DNA from: an uncultured Lachnospiraceae bacterium
GTDB lineage: Bacteria; Bacillota; Clostridia; Lachnospirales; Lachnospiraceae
Assembly (NCBI GenBank): GCA_947577185.1
Contig: CANPUE010000006.1
Coordinates: 68,649-132,648 of the forward strand
Length of the DNA stretch: 64,000 nt
Direction of reading: 5' to 3'
Numbering within the stretch: position 1 is the first letter of the stretch; each line of letters opens with the position of its first letter. Under the pieces are notes generated by a model, which was not told the origin of the DNA, did not search any database, and worked only from the letters and a program-made list of their open reading frames with translations. The position numbers and the translations under genes are program-made. Shown here piece after piece: positions 1-8,682 of this stretch.

Positions 1-418
1 CATCTACAGGATCCGGCAAAACGGCATCTATCTTACAATTCGTGTGAACGGATACCCCTAAACGCTCCAGCGTATAGCGCAGAAGATCCAGAACGGTGGA
101 TGCCTGTTCCGAAAACGGGTAAAGACCGCCTCGTTTTTCCGTAATCAGCATACCGTGTTGACTAAAAAAGTCAATTGTTTCCTGGAGACCAAAGATCGAG
201 TATAATCTGTCATAAAAAGAGACTGCGCTGCCATAATAGGCTTTTTTCCCCATTTCCAGATTGGAAAAATTGCATCTGCCGTTTCCGGTCGCCAGCAGTT
301 TCTTTCCGACTTTGTCATTTCTTTCATAAATTTCTACATGCGCACCCATTTGTGCTGCCGCTATGGCAGCCATCATCCCGGCTGGGCCGCCGCCGATCAC
401 TGCGATCTTCTTTTTCAT
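1..418 (-). CDS. NAD(P)/FAD-dependent oxidoreductase, HI0933/BaiN-like family (partial, C-terminus outside window)
   Basis: Reading down from an ATG at 418 gives MKKKIAVIGGGPAGMMAAIA, an FAD-binding Rossmann motif (GGGPAG). It is followed by the second family signature KVGKKLLATGNGRCNFSN around residues 40-57. This pair is typical of the HI0933/YhiN/BaiN flavoprotein family, which is normally about 400 residues. Only about 139 residues are present because the gene runs off the left edge. A purine-rich stretch (GGGAAGAGGGACAG) precedes the ATG. The substrate is unknown in most members; some gut clostridial homologues (BaiN) have been linked to bile acid reduction, which I would not assume here. 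It is preceded by its own candidate promoter and a palindrome. Confidence 0.85.
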   Translation of the reverse strand, partial: MKKKIAVIGGGPAGMMAAIAAAQMGAHVEIYERNDKVGKKLLATGNGRCNFSNLEMGKKAYYGSAVSFYDRLYSIFGLQETIDFFSQHGMLITEKRGGLYPFSEQASTVLDLLRYTLERLGVSVHTNCKIDAVLPDPVD

Positions 419-531
419 CTGTCCCTCTTCCCGCCGCACTGCCCGCCATGCCGGTACCGGACATCGCCTTCTCTCCTCACGAATCTTCCATTTCAGAGCA
501 GTGCATATCCCCGGCTCTGGCTCAAATTGCC

Positions 532-554
532 GGTTGAAAAATTATTTTTCAACC
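532..554. promoter_or_regulatory. Perfect 23-bp palindrome, candidate operator
   Basis: Arms GGTTGAAAAAT (532-542) and ATTTTTCAACC (544-554) are perfect inverted repeats around one central base. It lies in the gap between two minus-strand genes, 3 bp downstream of a candidate -10 box (558-563) as read on the minus strand, so it would cover the transcription start of the flavoprotein gene. No T-run follows, so an operator is more likely than a terminator. The regulator is unknown. Confidence 0.5.
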
Positions 555-557
555 TAC

Positions 558-586
558 ACTATAACACTAACTGGAATAAGACTCAA
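558..586 (-). promoter_or_regulatory. Candidate sigma-A promoter for the flavoprotein gene
   Basis: On the minus strand TTGAGT (581-586) and TATAGT (558-563) are separated by exactly 17 bp. The -35 box lies inside the 3' end of the upstream BofC-like gene and the palindrome at 532-554 follows immediately. Position and spacing are good; neither hexamer is perfect. Confidence 0.45.
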
Positions 587-1208
587 GAAAATTATAAAGC
601 GTCTGCTCGTTCTCGATGTATTTCCCCTGAATAATCTCTTTTTGGAGTTCGCTGCTCAAAGAGGAAAGCAGAATATCCGTATTCATGTAAATCGTCTTTC
701 TGTCCGCCTGATATACGATGACGTAATGATCAGCAACCATCAGATAATAGCCGTCATCTTCCTCCTCAGGCCTGTAGTATTTGCAGATCACGACCCGGTC
801 TTTGGAAAATCCGGACAGCTCAATGGTCTCGAATCCGAGTTCGAGATCCCGCAGTGCCGGGTTGCTGTCATAGGCTTTCAGTTCCTCGATCAGACTGTTT
901 CTGTCAAGTCCGATATATTTAACCGGAATCTGCTCTTCCTTTTCCTGTATGGTGCCGTCTGAGAGGTTCACTTCTTCGATCAGATAAGTTGTATCTGCTG
1001 TGATCACCGGTATTTCTTCCGCGGCTGCCGCGATGACCCGCTCTTTGGTCTCTGTTTCCGTCAGGGACTGCTGTGGTTCTTTTTCCTGCGGCTGTCCGTA
1101 TTTATTGGGATAAAAAAAACGGTCAGCTTTCAGGGTGACATAACTGCCTGCGCTGAACATGATTCCAGCCGTAATACAAAAAAGACCGATACGTTTTATG
1201 ATTTTCAT
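567..1208 (-). CDS. Membrane-anchored protein with BofC-like C-terminal domain
   Basis: The 213-residue product has an uncleaved-looking N-terminal hydrophobic segment (residues 5-25). A Glu/Gln-rich linker follows, then a C-terminal domain of about 60 residues (DGYYLMVADHYVIVYQ... through ...LYNFLESYSS). That ending resembles the BofC C-terminal domain, in which a short beta unit precedes a helix ending in a LESY-like motif. In Bacillus, BofC is a forespore-secreted inhibitor acting on the SigK checkpoint. Many clostridial proteins share only this domain and have no assigned role, so a sporulation function is inference. The gene lies between a flavoprotein gene and a SpoVB-like flippase. Confidence 0.6.
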   Translation of the reverse strand: MKIIKRIGLFCITAGIMFSAGSYVTLKADRFFYPNKYGQPQEKEPQQSLTETETKERVIAAAAEEIPVITADTTYLIEEVNLSDGTIQEKEEQIPVKYIGLDRNSLIEELKAYDSNPALRDLELGFETIELSGFSKDRVVICKYYRPEEEDDGYYLMVADHYVIVYQADRKTIYMNTDILLSSLSSELQKEIIQGKYIENEQTLYNFLESYSS

Positions 1209-1310
1209 TCTGGTTATGATTTCCTTTCCAAAATATCATATAATCAGTATCAGTCAATTTTTTTTATTTATTCAGGCGCATTTGCCGAAAACGGAAATTT
1301 TCTTCACAGA

Positions 1311-2975
1311 TCACAGGATACCAATCATGCGTCCGACCATAATCCAGAAACTGCCAAGCGGCAGCTCCTCCAGTTCCGCCTGATTCAGGACACGCAGGAT
1401 CATGAGCAGTAAGACATAAAGGACCATTCCAACAGTCAGACTGATAAAAACCGTAACGATGCCTCCGACTGTTGCTAACAGCAGTTTATTTAACAGCATG
1501 GCGACAAGTCCTGCAACGCATGCGGACACTGCCGGAAATGCAAAGGTATACAGCCCTTCCTGCCTGTAGCCAACCTTCCGCCCTGTTAAAAGAAACGTTA
1601 AGGCCGCCAGCACAACGATAAAGGCAATTACGGAATAGACGACACCGTTGATCCCCATCAAAGCTTTTCGTACAAGCAGATAAATCAGCAGAAAATGAAG
1701 GGCAAAAGAGACTGCGGCGGAAAACAGGAGTTCTTTGATCATATGCATTTTTAACATCAGCTGTCCAAACAGCCAGGCGATACCATAAAAAAAGATGATA
1801 ACGGTTCCCTGCCGTAACAGGCTGACCGTCTCAGGATCGGTTCCTTTGTAAAATCCGGTCACAAAGGCTTCCGCAAGGACTGCCAGGCAGACTGCGGCGG
1901 GAAACGCTGTAATACTGAGTTTTTTCACGGCGGAGCCAATCAGATCACGCATCGCATGATATTCCTTCCGATCATAGGCTGCGGCAATTTTGCCGGTCTG
2001 GCTGTTCACGCTCAGACATACGATGGCTGCTCCGATCCCTGTCAGTACCGCAAATTTCCCATAATAGGCACCCCATACCTGTGCTCTGGAGGCGGCGTTT
2101 TCTGTCCGGTTCATGCAATAATTAAAGAAACGCTGATCGATCAGCATAAAGAGATTCGTAAGTAGGGCGACAAAAGCTGACGGAACTGCATTGCCAAGCA
2201 GCATGGCGGTAAGCTGTGCGCTTCCTTCCAGCCTCCGGCCGGTATCACTGGCAAGCCCTTTTTTTCTTGTCGGTGAATAAATAATATAAAAAAGCAGCAG
2301 ATACAGCAATGCGATGATCTGTGAAAGCAGGACGCCGCACATCATGCCAAGCGCACCATAGGCATAGGATACGACATCATTTTGCTGCAAAGCTGCCGCC
2401 TTTTTGCCGTATTCAAAAAAGAATCTGCCGCTTAGCACCGCCAGAACCAACATGGAAATCTTTTCTATATACATAGACTGCACTACTAACCGTCCGAATC
2501 CATTCCCGTTAAAGTATCCTCTGAATACGCACACAAGCGCAGATAATATGACGGCGGGCGCGGCCGCTATGACCGCTTTTTTGCTCATCGCCTCCAAAAC
2601 GACCACATCGCACAGATATCCTGAACCCACTGCCAGGACGGCCGCGAAAATCAGGCTGAACAATAAGGCAGACTCAACGGCTATGTGAAACACCTTTCCG
2701 GCATTCCTGTGTTGTTCTCTTTTTGTCCGATAGCGGATCAGACCGGTCATCGTCCGGGAAATCCCGTATGAAAAAAAGAGTGTGCAAAGTGTAAATAATT
2801 CAAATGCCGGAGCGGCCATGCCGACTCCCGTATCCCCGATCACCCTCGAAAGAGGGATCCTGCATGCCAGACTGAGCATATATGTGATGATGCCTGCATA
2901 GATGACCGTATTGCCCTTTGCATTTTTTTGTGTGCCGCTTTTGCGGAGACCCGCATCCTTCCTTTGTAAGTTCAT
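1311..2975 (-). CDS. SpoVB/MurJ-like polysaccharide flippase (MOP superfamily)
   Basis: A polytopic protein of about 554 residues with around 14 hydrophobic segments and a short basic N-terminus. The order and spacing of segments, and motifs such as LACRIPLSRVIGDTGVGMAAPAF near the first segments, fit the SpoVB/MurJ/Wzx oligosaccharide flippases, which move lipid-linked sugars such as peptidoglycan or spore cortex precursors across the membrane. The frame is open further upstream to 3095, but that extension is Arg/Gly-rich and overlaps ybeY. I start at 2975, where GGAAGG precedes the ATG. It lies directly downstream of ybeY with a 26-bp gap, in the same direction. Confidence 0.8.
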   Translation of the reverse strand: MNLQRKDAGLRKSGTQKNAKGNTVIYAGIITYMLSLACRIPLSRVIGDTGVGMAAPAFELFTLCTLFFSYGISRTMTGLIRYRTKREQHRNAGKVFHIAVESALLFSLIFAAVLAVGSGYLCDVVVLEAMSKKAVIAAAPAVILSALVCVFRGYFNGNGFGRLVVQSMYIEKISMLVLAVLSGRFFFEYGKKAAALQQNDVVSYAYGALGMMCGVLLSQIIALLYLLLFYIIYSPTRKKGLASDTGRRLEGSAQLTAMLLGNAVPSAFVALLTNLFMLIDQRFFNYCMNRTENAASRAQVWGAYYGKFAVLTGIGAAIVCLSVNSQTGKIAAAYDRKEYHAMRDLIGSAVKKLSITAFPAAVCLAVLAEAFVTGFYKGTDPETVSLLRQGTVIIFFYGIAWLFGQLMLKMHMIKELLFSAAVSFALHFLLIYLLVRKALMGINGVVYSVIAFIVVLAALTFLLTGRKVGYRQEGLYTFAFPAVSACVAGLVAMLLNKLLLATVGGIVTVFISLTVGMVLYVLLLMILRVLNQAELEELPLGSFWIMVGRMIGIL

Positions 2976-3001
2976 GGTATCTGCCTTCCGTTTATTCTCC
3001 C

Positions 3002-3502
3002 TTATTCTCTCCCAATGCCAAGTCCGCGCAAAACGGCCTCCTGCTTTTGTTCCATGAGGGCTGCATCCTCTTCGGTCATATGGTCGTAGCCGCACAGATG
3101 AAACATGCTGTGCGCAACGAGAAACGCAAACTCCCTCAGCTGTCCGTGTCCGTATTCATCCGCCTGCGCTTCCAGTCTTTCTACAGAAATGATGATATCT
3201 CCGAGAACCAGCTCCCCGCTGTCCGGATCGAAACAATCGGCCTGCGTCTCTTCCGCCGCCGAAAAGTCCCCCGCCTGCCGGTAATCCAGATTGGGAAAGG
3301 AAAGGACATCGGTCTCTTTGTCAATCTGCCGGTACTCTTTGTTGAAGTCCCGTATTCCTTCGTTATCTGTGAGCAGCAGATTAACACATGCCTCATAGGG
3401 GCACTTTTCCATGGAGAGCACTGCTTCCATCACCTGTTCAAAAACTTCCTCGACTGCAAACGGAAATTGTCTATCAGTCTCATTCTCAACGTAAGAAGTC
3501 AT
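3002..3502 (-). CDS. ybeY: rRNA maturation endoribonuclease YbeY
   Basis: A 166-residue protein with the UPF0054 zinc site HSMFHLCGYDH (HxxxHxxxxxH) near residue 130 and the family motif DVLSFPN in the first half. YbeY processes the 3' end of 16S rRNA and takes part in ribosome quality control. I place the start at 3502, where GAGGAGA lies about 9 nt upstream, rather than at the in-frame codon at 3523. The gene overlaps the 3' end of the upstream HD protein gene by 17 nt, so the two are probably translationally coupled. The order phoH, HD protein, ybeY is the usual Firmicutes arrangement. Confidence 0.95.
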   Translation of the reverse strand: MTSYVENETDRQFPFAVEEVFEQVMEAVLSMEKCPYEACVNLLLTDNEGIRDFNKEYRQIDKETDVLSFPNLDYRQAGDFSAAEETQADCFDPDSGELVLGDIIISVERLEAQADEYGHGQLREFAFLVAHSMFHLCGYDHMTEEDAALMEQKQEAVLRGLGIGRE

Positions 3503-4715
3503 AATATAGTTTCTCCTCGGCAAATATTTTTCTCATTTCCCGCAGCTGCGCAATGGATATCTCGCTCTTTAACAGCTCCCCGGACCCCATTTTTTTGCGG
3601 TAAACAGACTCGATCACCTGATCATAGTCGATCTCAGCCTTTGGATTTTTGGAAAAGACCGAATAGATGGACGATACAATCGCATCGGCAAACAAAACAA
3701 CGACCGCTTCTCTGGCGACCAGAGGATGTTTTGGGTCAACGTATTGTCTGAGCACCTCTCTGGCTTCCGGCGGCATATGGTATGATTTTGCGATCGCCTC
3801 CACATGTTCCCATGTATTTTCACCCCGAAGCAGACCGATCCTGTGATAATATCCGCAGGATTTGGCGACCATCTCATCAAGCCCTAACCGTCTTGCGATC
3901 TTGTCGCTCAGATATGCCGTATGTATCGCATGGTAATATTCATCTTTGGACATTTCTTTCAGCTGCACGAGCAGCGGGCATTCCGGATCATTCAGATCCA
4001 TGTATTTTTCCTGATATCTGTGAATCATGCTGCTGCTGAATATCTTTAACACAATAAACAGTAAGATCACATTTACCATCAGATTGATTGCCACAAAAGT
4101 ATACTGCGAGATGGAAAGCCGCTCCTGCTCAAACAAAACGATGTTGGCAGAGAGGCAGATCGTCAGACAGGACAATGAAATAAAAATGGGAATGCCAACC
4201 TTAAACTCTTCGTCCAGCCTGCTAAACACCATAATGCCCACCAGTCCGCTGAAAAAATAGAGCATAAATTCGCGGTATGTCCCCACATCTGCGAGCGTAA
4301 CCGCAAGCATCAGACTGACGCTCCCGGCAATGAGGCCCGTTATGCTGTTGCTGAACAGACTTAAAATGACAAAGACGGTCAGAAACGGCCAGCCGGAAGC
4401 AGGAAGCAGCGGAAATACCAGCGCAAGCGCCAGGGAAAGCAGATAAAATAAAATAAATTTTCCGTATTTCCCCTGATTCTGATAAAAATACATTTGATTG
4501 ATTTCACTGGAAACAAGGGCAAATATGACGATGCCTGTCCCAAGCATAACCATTATGATATTGCAGATGATCTGTGCATCGTCCTGCTTATAAAAATAAC
4601 TTCCCGCGCCTGCGATGCCGCCTGCCGCAAAAAATAATATGATAAATTCGAGCATCCTTGATATCTTCTGAAGGAGAAGCTGTTTCCTGTTTTGTTCTTT
4701 TCTATTTTCTTCCAT
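3486..4715 (-). CDS. Shortened PgpH (YqfF)-like membrane protein with degenerate HD domain
   Basis: The 409-residue protein has about seven hydrophobic segments (residues 20-230) and a C-terminal HD-type domain (about 255-409). It sits where B. subtilis has yqfF/pgpH, the 7TM-HD phosphodiesterase of cyclic di-AMP (about 700 residues). The large extracellular 7TMR-HDED domain is missing. The HD domain has also lost ligands: the expected YYHDIG reads YYHRIG (His291-Arg292), and the later His-His pair appears to read Tyr-Val in LRQYVDPKHP. His262 and Asp344 (LFADAI) are kept. The fold is therefore recognisable but phosphodiesterase activity is doubtful. The gene overlaps phoH by 14 nt upstream and ybeY by 17 nt downstream. 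Confidence 0.8.
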   Translation of the reverse strand: MEENRKEQNRKQLLLQKISRMLEFIILFFAAGGIAGAGSYFYKQDDAQIICNIIMVMLGTGIVIFALVSSEINQMYFYQNQGKYGKFILFYLLSLALALVFPLLPASGWPFLTVFVILSLFSNSITGLIAGSVSLMLAVTLADVGTYREFMLYFFSGLVGIMVFSRLDEEFKVGIPIFISLSCLTICLSANIVLFEQERLSISQYTFVAINLMVNVILLFIVLKIFSSSMIHRYQEKYMDLNDPECPLLVQLKEMSKDEYYHAIHTAYLSDKIARRLGLDEMVAKSCGYYHRIGLLRGENTWEHVEAIAKSYHMPPEAREVLRQYVDPKHPLVAREAVVVLFADAIVSSIYSVFSKNPKAEIDYDQVIESVYRKKMGSGELLKSEISIAQLREMRKIFAEEKLYYDFLR

Positions 4716-5724
4716 ATTCTATATTCCTGTTCCTGCGTTTTTTCTCAAAGCTTTTACTGCCTTTATCTTCCTTTGCCTCGTATGTTTCGTAGGCTTTTAC
4801 GATTTTTTGGACTAACGGATGTCTGACCACGTCTTTGCTTGTCAGATTGCAAAATGCGATATCATTAATTTTAGAAAGTACTTTTACGGCGACATCCAGT
4901 CCCGATTTTTTCTCCGGCGCCAGATCCTTCTGGGACGCGTCGCCGGTAATGACCACTTTGGAGCCAAAACCGATCCTGGTCAGAAACATTTTCATCTGTG
5001 CGGGGGTTGTATTTTGTGCCTCATCGAGAATGATGTAGGCATTGTCCAATGTTCTGCCGCGCATATAGGCCAGGGGCGCGACTTCTATCAGCCCTTTTTC
5101 CATGTTTTTGGCAAAGCTTTCCGCGCCCATGATCTGATGCAGCGCATCATAGAGCGGCCGCAGATACGGATCTACTTTGCTTTGCAGATCACCGGGCAGA
5201 AATCCTAATTTTTCACCCGCCTCGATTGCAGGTCTCGTCAGAATGATCCGGCCCACTTCATTATTTTTAAAAGCAGTGATTGCCATCGCCATCGCCAGAT
5301 AGGTCTTGCCGGTTCCGGCAGGGCCGAGTCCAAATACGATCATATGATCTCTGATCGCATCCACATACTGTTTCTGACCAAGTGTCTTTGGCTTGACAGG
5401 CTTCCCGCTCGTCGTATGGCAGATACAGTCCTCGTCTATCTGCAAAAGAACTTCTTCTTTACTTTCTTTTCCCATTTCGATGGCATAATCAACATTCTGC
5501 TGCTGCAGATCATTTCCTCTTTCCGACAGGGCAATGAGTTCTTCTATTGTTTTCGCCGCCTTTTCCGCATTGGCTCTCTGACCGACGATCTTGACTGCGC
5601 CATCCCGGTTGATGACTGCCACATCAAAATCGTTCTCTATTTTTTTGACATACGTGTCACATTCTCCGAAGAGATTCCGCATATGTTCCATTGGAACATC
5701 CATTTTGATCATAAATTCATTCAT
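4702..5724 (-). CDS. phoH: PhoH family ATPase
   Basis: A 340-residue protein with an N-terminal KH-like segment (residues 1-65) and a C-terminal P-loop domain. Walker A is GPAGTGKT (134-141), and the Walker B/DEAQ region is ILDEAQNTTPAQMKMFLTRIG. This is the PhoH/YbeZ family, a cytoplasmic RNA-associated ATPase that works with YbeY in ribosome and RNA metabolism. Length and architecture are normal for the family. It follows yqfD by 3 bp and overlaps the HD gene by 14 nt, so it is part of one transcript. Confidence 0.95.
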   Translation of the reverse strand: MNEFMIKMDVPMEHMRNLFGECDTYVKKIENDFDVAVINRDGAVKIVGQRANAEKAAKTIEELIALSERGNDLQQQNVDYAIEMGKESKEEVLLQIDEDCICHTTSGKPVKPKTLGQKQYVDAIRDHMIVFGLGPAGTGKTYLAMAMAITAFKNNEVGRIILTRPAIEAGEKLGFLPGDLQSKVDPYLRPLYDALHQIMGAESFAKNMEKGLIEVAPLAYMRGRTLDNAYIILDEAQNTTPAQMKMFLTRIGFGSKVVITGDASQKDLAPEKKSGLDVAVKVLSKINDIAFCNLTSKDVVRHPLVQKIVKAYETYEAKEDKGSKSFEKKRRNRNIEYGRK

Positions 5725-5727
5725 TGA

Positions 5728-6993
5728 TTATTCTTCCGCTGCCTCTTGCACATCTTCCGCGACCGGAATCTGCTGTGTTGTATTTTTCACTTTTTTGACG
5801 GCCTGTTCGACCAGCTGCATTCTGGCATTCAGTGTCCAGCTTTGCCCGTTCTTTTTTATTGTAACATTTTTTTCGGAGATTTGTACCCCTTTTTCCTCTA
5901 AAGTCTGCATTATTTTATTCCATTCTTCTTCCATGATCTGTGTCATCTCTTCTTCTGTATGCGTTTTTTCGATCATCGTGTACTCTTTGGCATATTTTAT
6001 GCCATAGAAAGCGGGCAGAAATAAATGTTCGAGAAGCTGTACCTGCTTCTTCTCACCCAGAATATCATAAGTCTGAAAGGGCACTTTTCCCGCCGAAAGA
6101 TTCCACTCTTTTTCACGAAGCCCCAGAAGGAGAATCTTTTTTTCACGTCCGGAATATTCCTTTTCGAGATAGGCGGTGTCTTTTTTGACCGACAATGATT
6201 TTTCATAAGAGATCATGATATCCGCATCCGCTTCATAATATTGATACCTGCGGATGGTCATATCGTCATTATAGACGGGCACTGCGCCGCTTACAAGGAT
6301 CTGGCCCTTTTCTACCGTATCGCCCGGCGCGGCCAGCGGAACGCCTTTTCTGGTGATCATATACACGATCACGCCGTCTTTTGCGGCCGCAAGATCCGTC
6401 CCGCTTTCCGCCGGACTCTGTGGATCTCCCTTCTCTTCACCGGAATCGTCATAATCAGGCATCTCGTTTTCCCGCATTTGAATGATGAGCGTTGTCCCGT
6501 CGACCTTTAAGGAAATCCATGTAATTATATCATATTCTCCCCGGATCCGTCTTTCTAATTCTTCAATCTGCAGATCCCCTTTTTTCATGGCCGTATGAAC
6601 ACCCTGACTTTCCAGATAATCCATCAGCACATCTTCCGTCAGAGAATAGTTTCCTTCGATCTGAATATCCCAGATGAAAAGGGCTGTGACCATCCAGAAG
6701 ATCAGGCAGGCCGCCAGTCCGAGCACAAAGATCTTACGCCTTTTTATTTTGGGCACAAAAAAAGGCAGTCCATGTCTTTGCAAAACGGATGCCTTCGTCC
6801 CGGTTTTTTTAAGGAGTGTTTTCAGGGCAAAAAAACCCTGAATACTGACTTTCATCGTAACATGATCCCCATGGTCTTCAATATCCCAGACCAGAATATC
6901 ATGGTTTCCGCACAGATTTAAAAACCGTTCCATGGAATAGCCCCATACTTTGATGGTCACATATCCCTTTATGTATTGAATCCAATGAAGCAT
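5728..6993 (-). CDS. yqfD: Sporulation protein YqfD
   Basis: The 421-residue protein begins with the YqfD signature GYVTIKVWGYSMERFLNLC. It has one transmembrane segment (about 90-112, FVLGLAACLIFWMVTALFIW) followed by a large external domain. YqfD is a conserved SigE-dependent protein of the spore mother cell and is required for stage IV sporulation in Bacillus. The gene lies between yqfC and phoH, as in other spore formers. No clear Shine-Dalgarno is visible directly before the ATG at 6993, so a nearby alternative start is possible. Confidence 0.93.
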   Translation of the reverse strand: MLHWIQYIKGYVTIKVWGYSMERFLNLCGNHDILVWDIEDHGDHVTMKVSIQGFFALKTLLKKTGTKASVLQRHGLPFFVPKIKRRKIFVLGLAACLIFWMVTALFIWDIQIEGNYSLTEDVLMDYLESQGVHTAMKKGDLQIEELERRIRGEYDIITWISLKVDGTTLIIQMRENEMPDYDDSGEEKGDPQSPAESGTDLAAAKDGVIVYMITRKGVPLAAPGDTVEKGQILVSGAVPVYNDDMTIRRYQYYEADADIMISYEKSLSVKKDTAYLEKEYSGREKKILLLGLREKEWNLSAGKVPFQTYDILGEKKQVQLLEHLFLPAFYGIKYAKEYTMIEKTHTEEEMTQIMEEEWNKIMQTLEEKGVQISEKNVTIKKNGQSWTLNARMQLVEQAVKKVKNTTQQIPVAEDVQEAAEE

Positions 6994-7040
6994 ACAGCAG
7001 TTTCGCGCCTTTCTATATTTTCCTGAATTTTCTCCTGTTT

Positions 7041-7328
7041 TTAAAGATACCGGACGTTTTCCAGATAGCCTCCGATTTTCATATCTTCATTGGTATAGTA
7101 ATCAATTGACAGTTCTTTGCCCTGAAAACAGATCTTACAGTTTTTGCCCTGAAGGACTATGGATTCCTTAGTGTACTCCAGGATTCCCTTATAATTTTCT
7201 ATGAAAGCTTCCCGGTTTCCCGTGATGGTGACTATGGAGGCCCCCAGCATAGAGTCCTTGGGAAGCTTTAAAGATTCTACTATGATCTCTTTTTGCCTGT
7301 TGAATGATTTGCGCGTATTCTTTCTCAT
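7041..7328 (-). CDS. yqfC: Sporulation protein YqfC (YabP/YqfC family)
   Basis: A 95-residue protein of the YabP/YqfC family: a basic N-terminus, then a compact beta-rich core with the family pattern (SIVTITGNREAFIENYKGIL, followed by KNCKICFQGKELSIDYY). YqfC is a small SigE-controlled sporulation protein normally encoded immediately upstream of yqfD, as here (47-bp gap). It probably marks the start of the yqfC-yqfD-phoH-HD-ybeY transcript. Confidence 0.93.
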   Translation of the reverse strand: MRKNTRKSFNRQKEIIVESLKLPKDSMLGASIVTITGNREAFIENYKGILEYTKESIVLQGKNCKICFQGKELSIDYYTNEDMKIGGYLENVRYL

Positions 7329-7356
7329 GATAAACTATATGAAAAAAAATCCCGGT

Positions 7357-8682
7357 TCATGACTGTGAAATCTTATCTCCTTCAAGAATGCCCTTTATCA
7401 GTTTTTCACGCGTCACAGGGTTTTGCCCAAACGTATAGGCACGCACAAACCGCTCTTTTGCGGCGGTGAGTTTCTCTTTTGATCCGGCATGGATCGTGGC
7501 GAGGGACTCTCCTGCTTTTACATAATCGCCGACTTTTTTATGTAAGATTAACCCGACGGACAGATCGATCTGACTTTCTTTTGTCTCTCTGCCTCCGCCA
7601 AGAAGCAGGGAACAGACGCCGATCTCATCACAGATGATCTTTTCCACGTATCCTTCTTTTTCCGAGAAGATTTCTTCGACAATCGGTGCCTGCGGAAGCA
7701 GAGAGGTATCATAGACCGCGGCCGCGTCCCCTCCCTGTGCCTCTATGAACCGGGCAAGTTTGGAAAGCGCCGTTCCGTCTTCGATCACTTTTCCAAGCAT
7801 CTCCTGTGCCTGGCCGGCGCTCTCTGCCCTGCCGCCCGCAACAAGCATCTGCGCGCCGAGCGTCATACACAGTTCCATAAAATCCGCCGGGCCTTTTCCC
7901 TGCAGCGTTTCGATGGCTTCTTTTACCTCAAGCGCATTTCCGACCGCGTTTCCGAGCGGCTGGTCCATATCCGAAATGACAGCGGTTGTCTTTTTGCCCG
8001 CACGGGTTCCGAGCACTGCCATCTCTTTTGCCAGCGCAAAGGCATCGTCTTTGTTCTTCATAAATGCCCCGCTTCCCGTCTTGACATCGAGTACAATCGC
8101 GTCCGCCCCGGATGCCAGTTTCTTACTCATGATCGAGCTGGCGATCAGAGACATGTGATCCACGGTGGCCGTCACATCCCGCAGCGCATACAGCTTTTTA
8201 TCCGCCGGCGCAAGATCGGCTGTCTGCCCCATGATCGAAATGCCGATACGGTTCACCTGTTCGATAAAATGTTTCGTAGAGATCCCTGTGGAAAAACCGG
8301 GAAAACTTTCCAGTTTATCGATCGTTCCTCCCGTGTGGCCGAGTCCTCTGCCGCTCATCTTCGCGATCTTCACGCCGCAGGCCGCTACCATGGGCGCTAA
8401 CGCGATGGATGTTTTATCTCCCACGCCGCCGGTGGAATGTTTGTCGACTTTGACGCCTTCGATTCCGGACAGATCCAACATCTCTCCGCTTGCCGCCATC
8501 GCCATTGTCAGGTCACAGGTTTCTTCCTTTGTCATGCCCTGAAAATAGATGGCCATCATCATGGCCGACATCTGGTAATCGGGAATCCTGCCCGCGGTAT
8601 ATTCCGCGATCATGAAATTGATCTCTTCTTTACACAGCGCGGCTCCGTTTCTTTTTTTGATGATCAGATCATACATTCTCAT
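7357..8682 (-). CDS. pdp: Pyrimidine-nucleoside phosphorylase
   Basis: A 441-residue thymidine/pyrimidine-nucleoside phosphorylase, which cleaves pyrimidine (deoxy)nucleosides with phosphate to base and (deoxy)ribose-1-phosphate. The family signature SGRGLGHTGGTIDKLE is present, along with VDKHSTGGVGDKTS (phosphate site) and the C-terminal lipoyl-like domain. MYDLIIKKRNG is the usual N-terminus of Firmicutes Pdp. I start at 8682 (MRMYDLI) because AGAGGGG lies just upstream; the longer frame to 8718 adds only basic residues. The start lies 14 nt inside the 3' end of the upstream AAA-ATPase gene. The length fits the usual 433-440. Confidence 0.95.
   Translation of the reverse strand: MRMYDLIIKKRNGAALCKEEINFMIAEYTAGRIPDYQMSAMMMAIYFQGMTKEETCDLTMAMAASGEMLDLSGIEGVKVDKHSTGGVGDKTSIALAPMVAACGVKIAKMSGRGLGHTGGTIDKLESFPGFSTGISTKHFIEQVNRIGISIMGQTADLAPADKKLYALRDVTATVDHMSLIASSIMSKKLASGADAIVLDVKTGSGAFMKNKDDAFALAKEMAVLGTRAGKKTTAVISDMDQPLGNAVGNALEVKEAIETLQGKGPADFMELCMTLGAQMLVAGGRAESAGQAQEMLGKVIEDGTALSKLARFIEAQGGDAAAVYDTSLLPQAPIVEEIFSEKEGYVEKIICDEIGVCSLLLGGGRETKESQIDLSVGLILHKKVGDYVKAGESLATIHAGSKEKLTAAKERFVRAYTFGQNPVTREKLIKGILEGDKISQS

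Noticed and set aside
3002-3095. Extended N-terminus of the flippase overlapping ybeY
   Set aside because: The extra 40 residues are Arg/Gly-rich and come from antiphase reading of ybeY; a better start with a ribosome binding site lies at 2975.
2918-3751. A 277-codon plus-strand frame
   Set aside because: It spans the ybeY region and the ends of its neighbours on the other strand, and has no ribosome binding site or motif.
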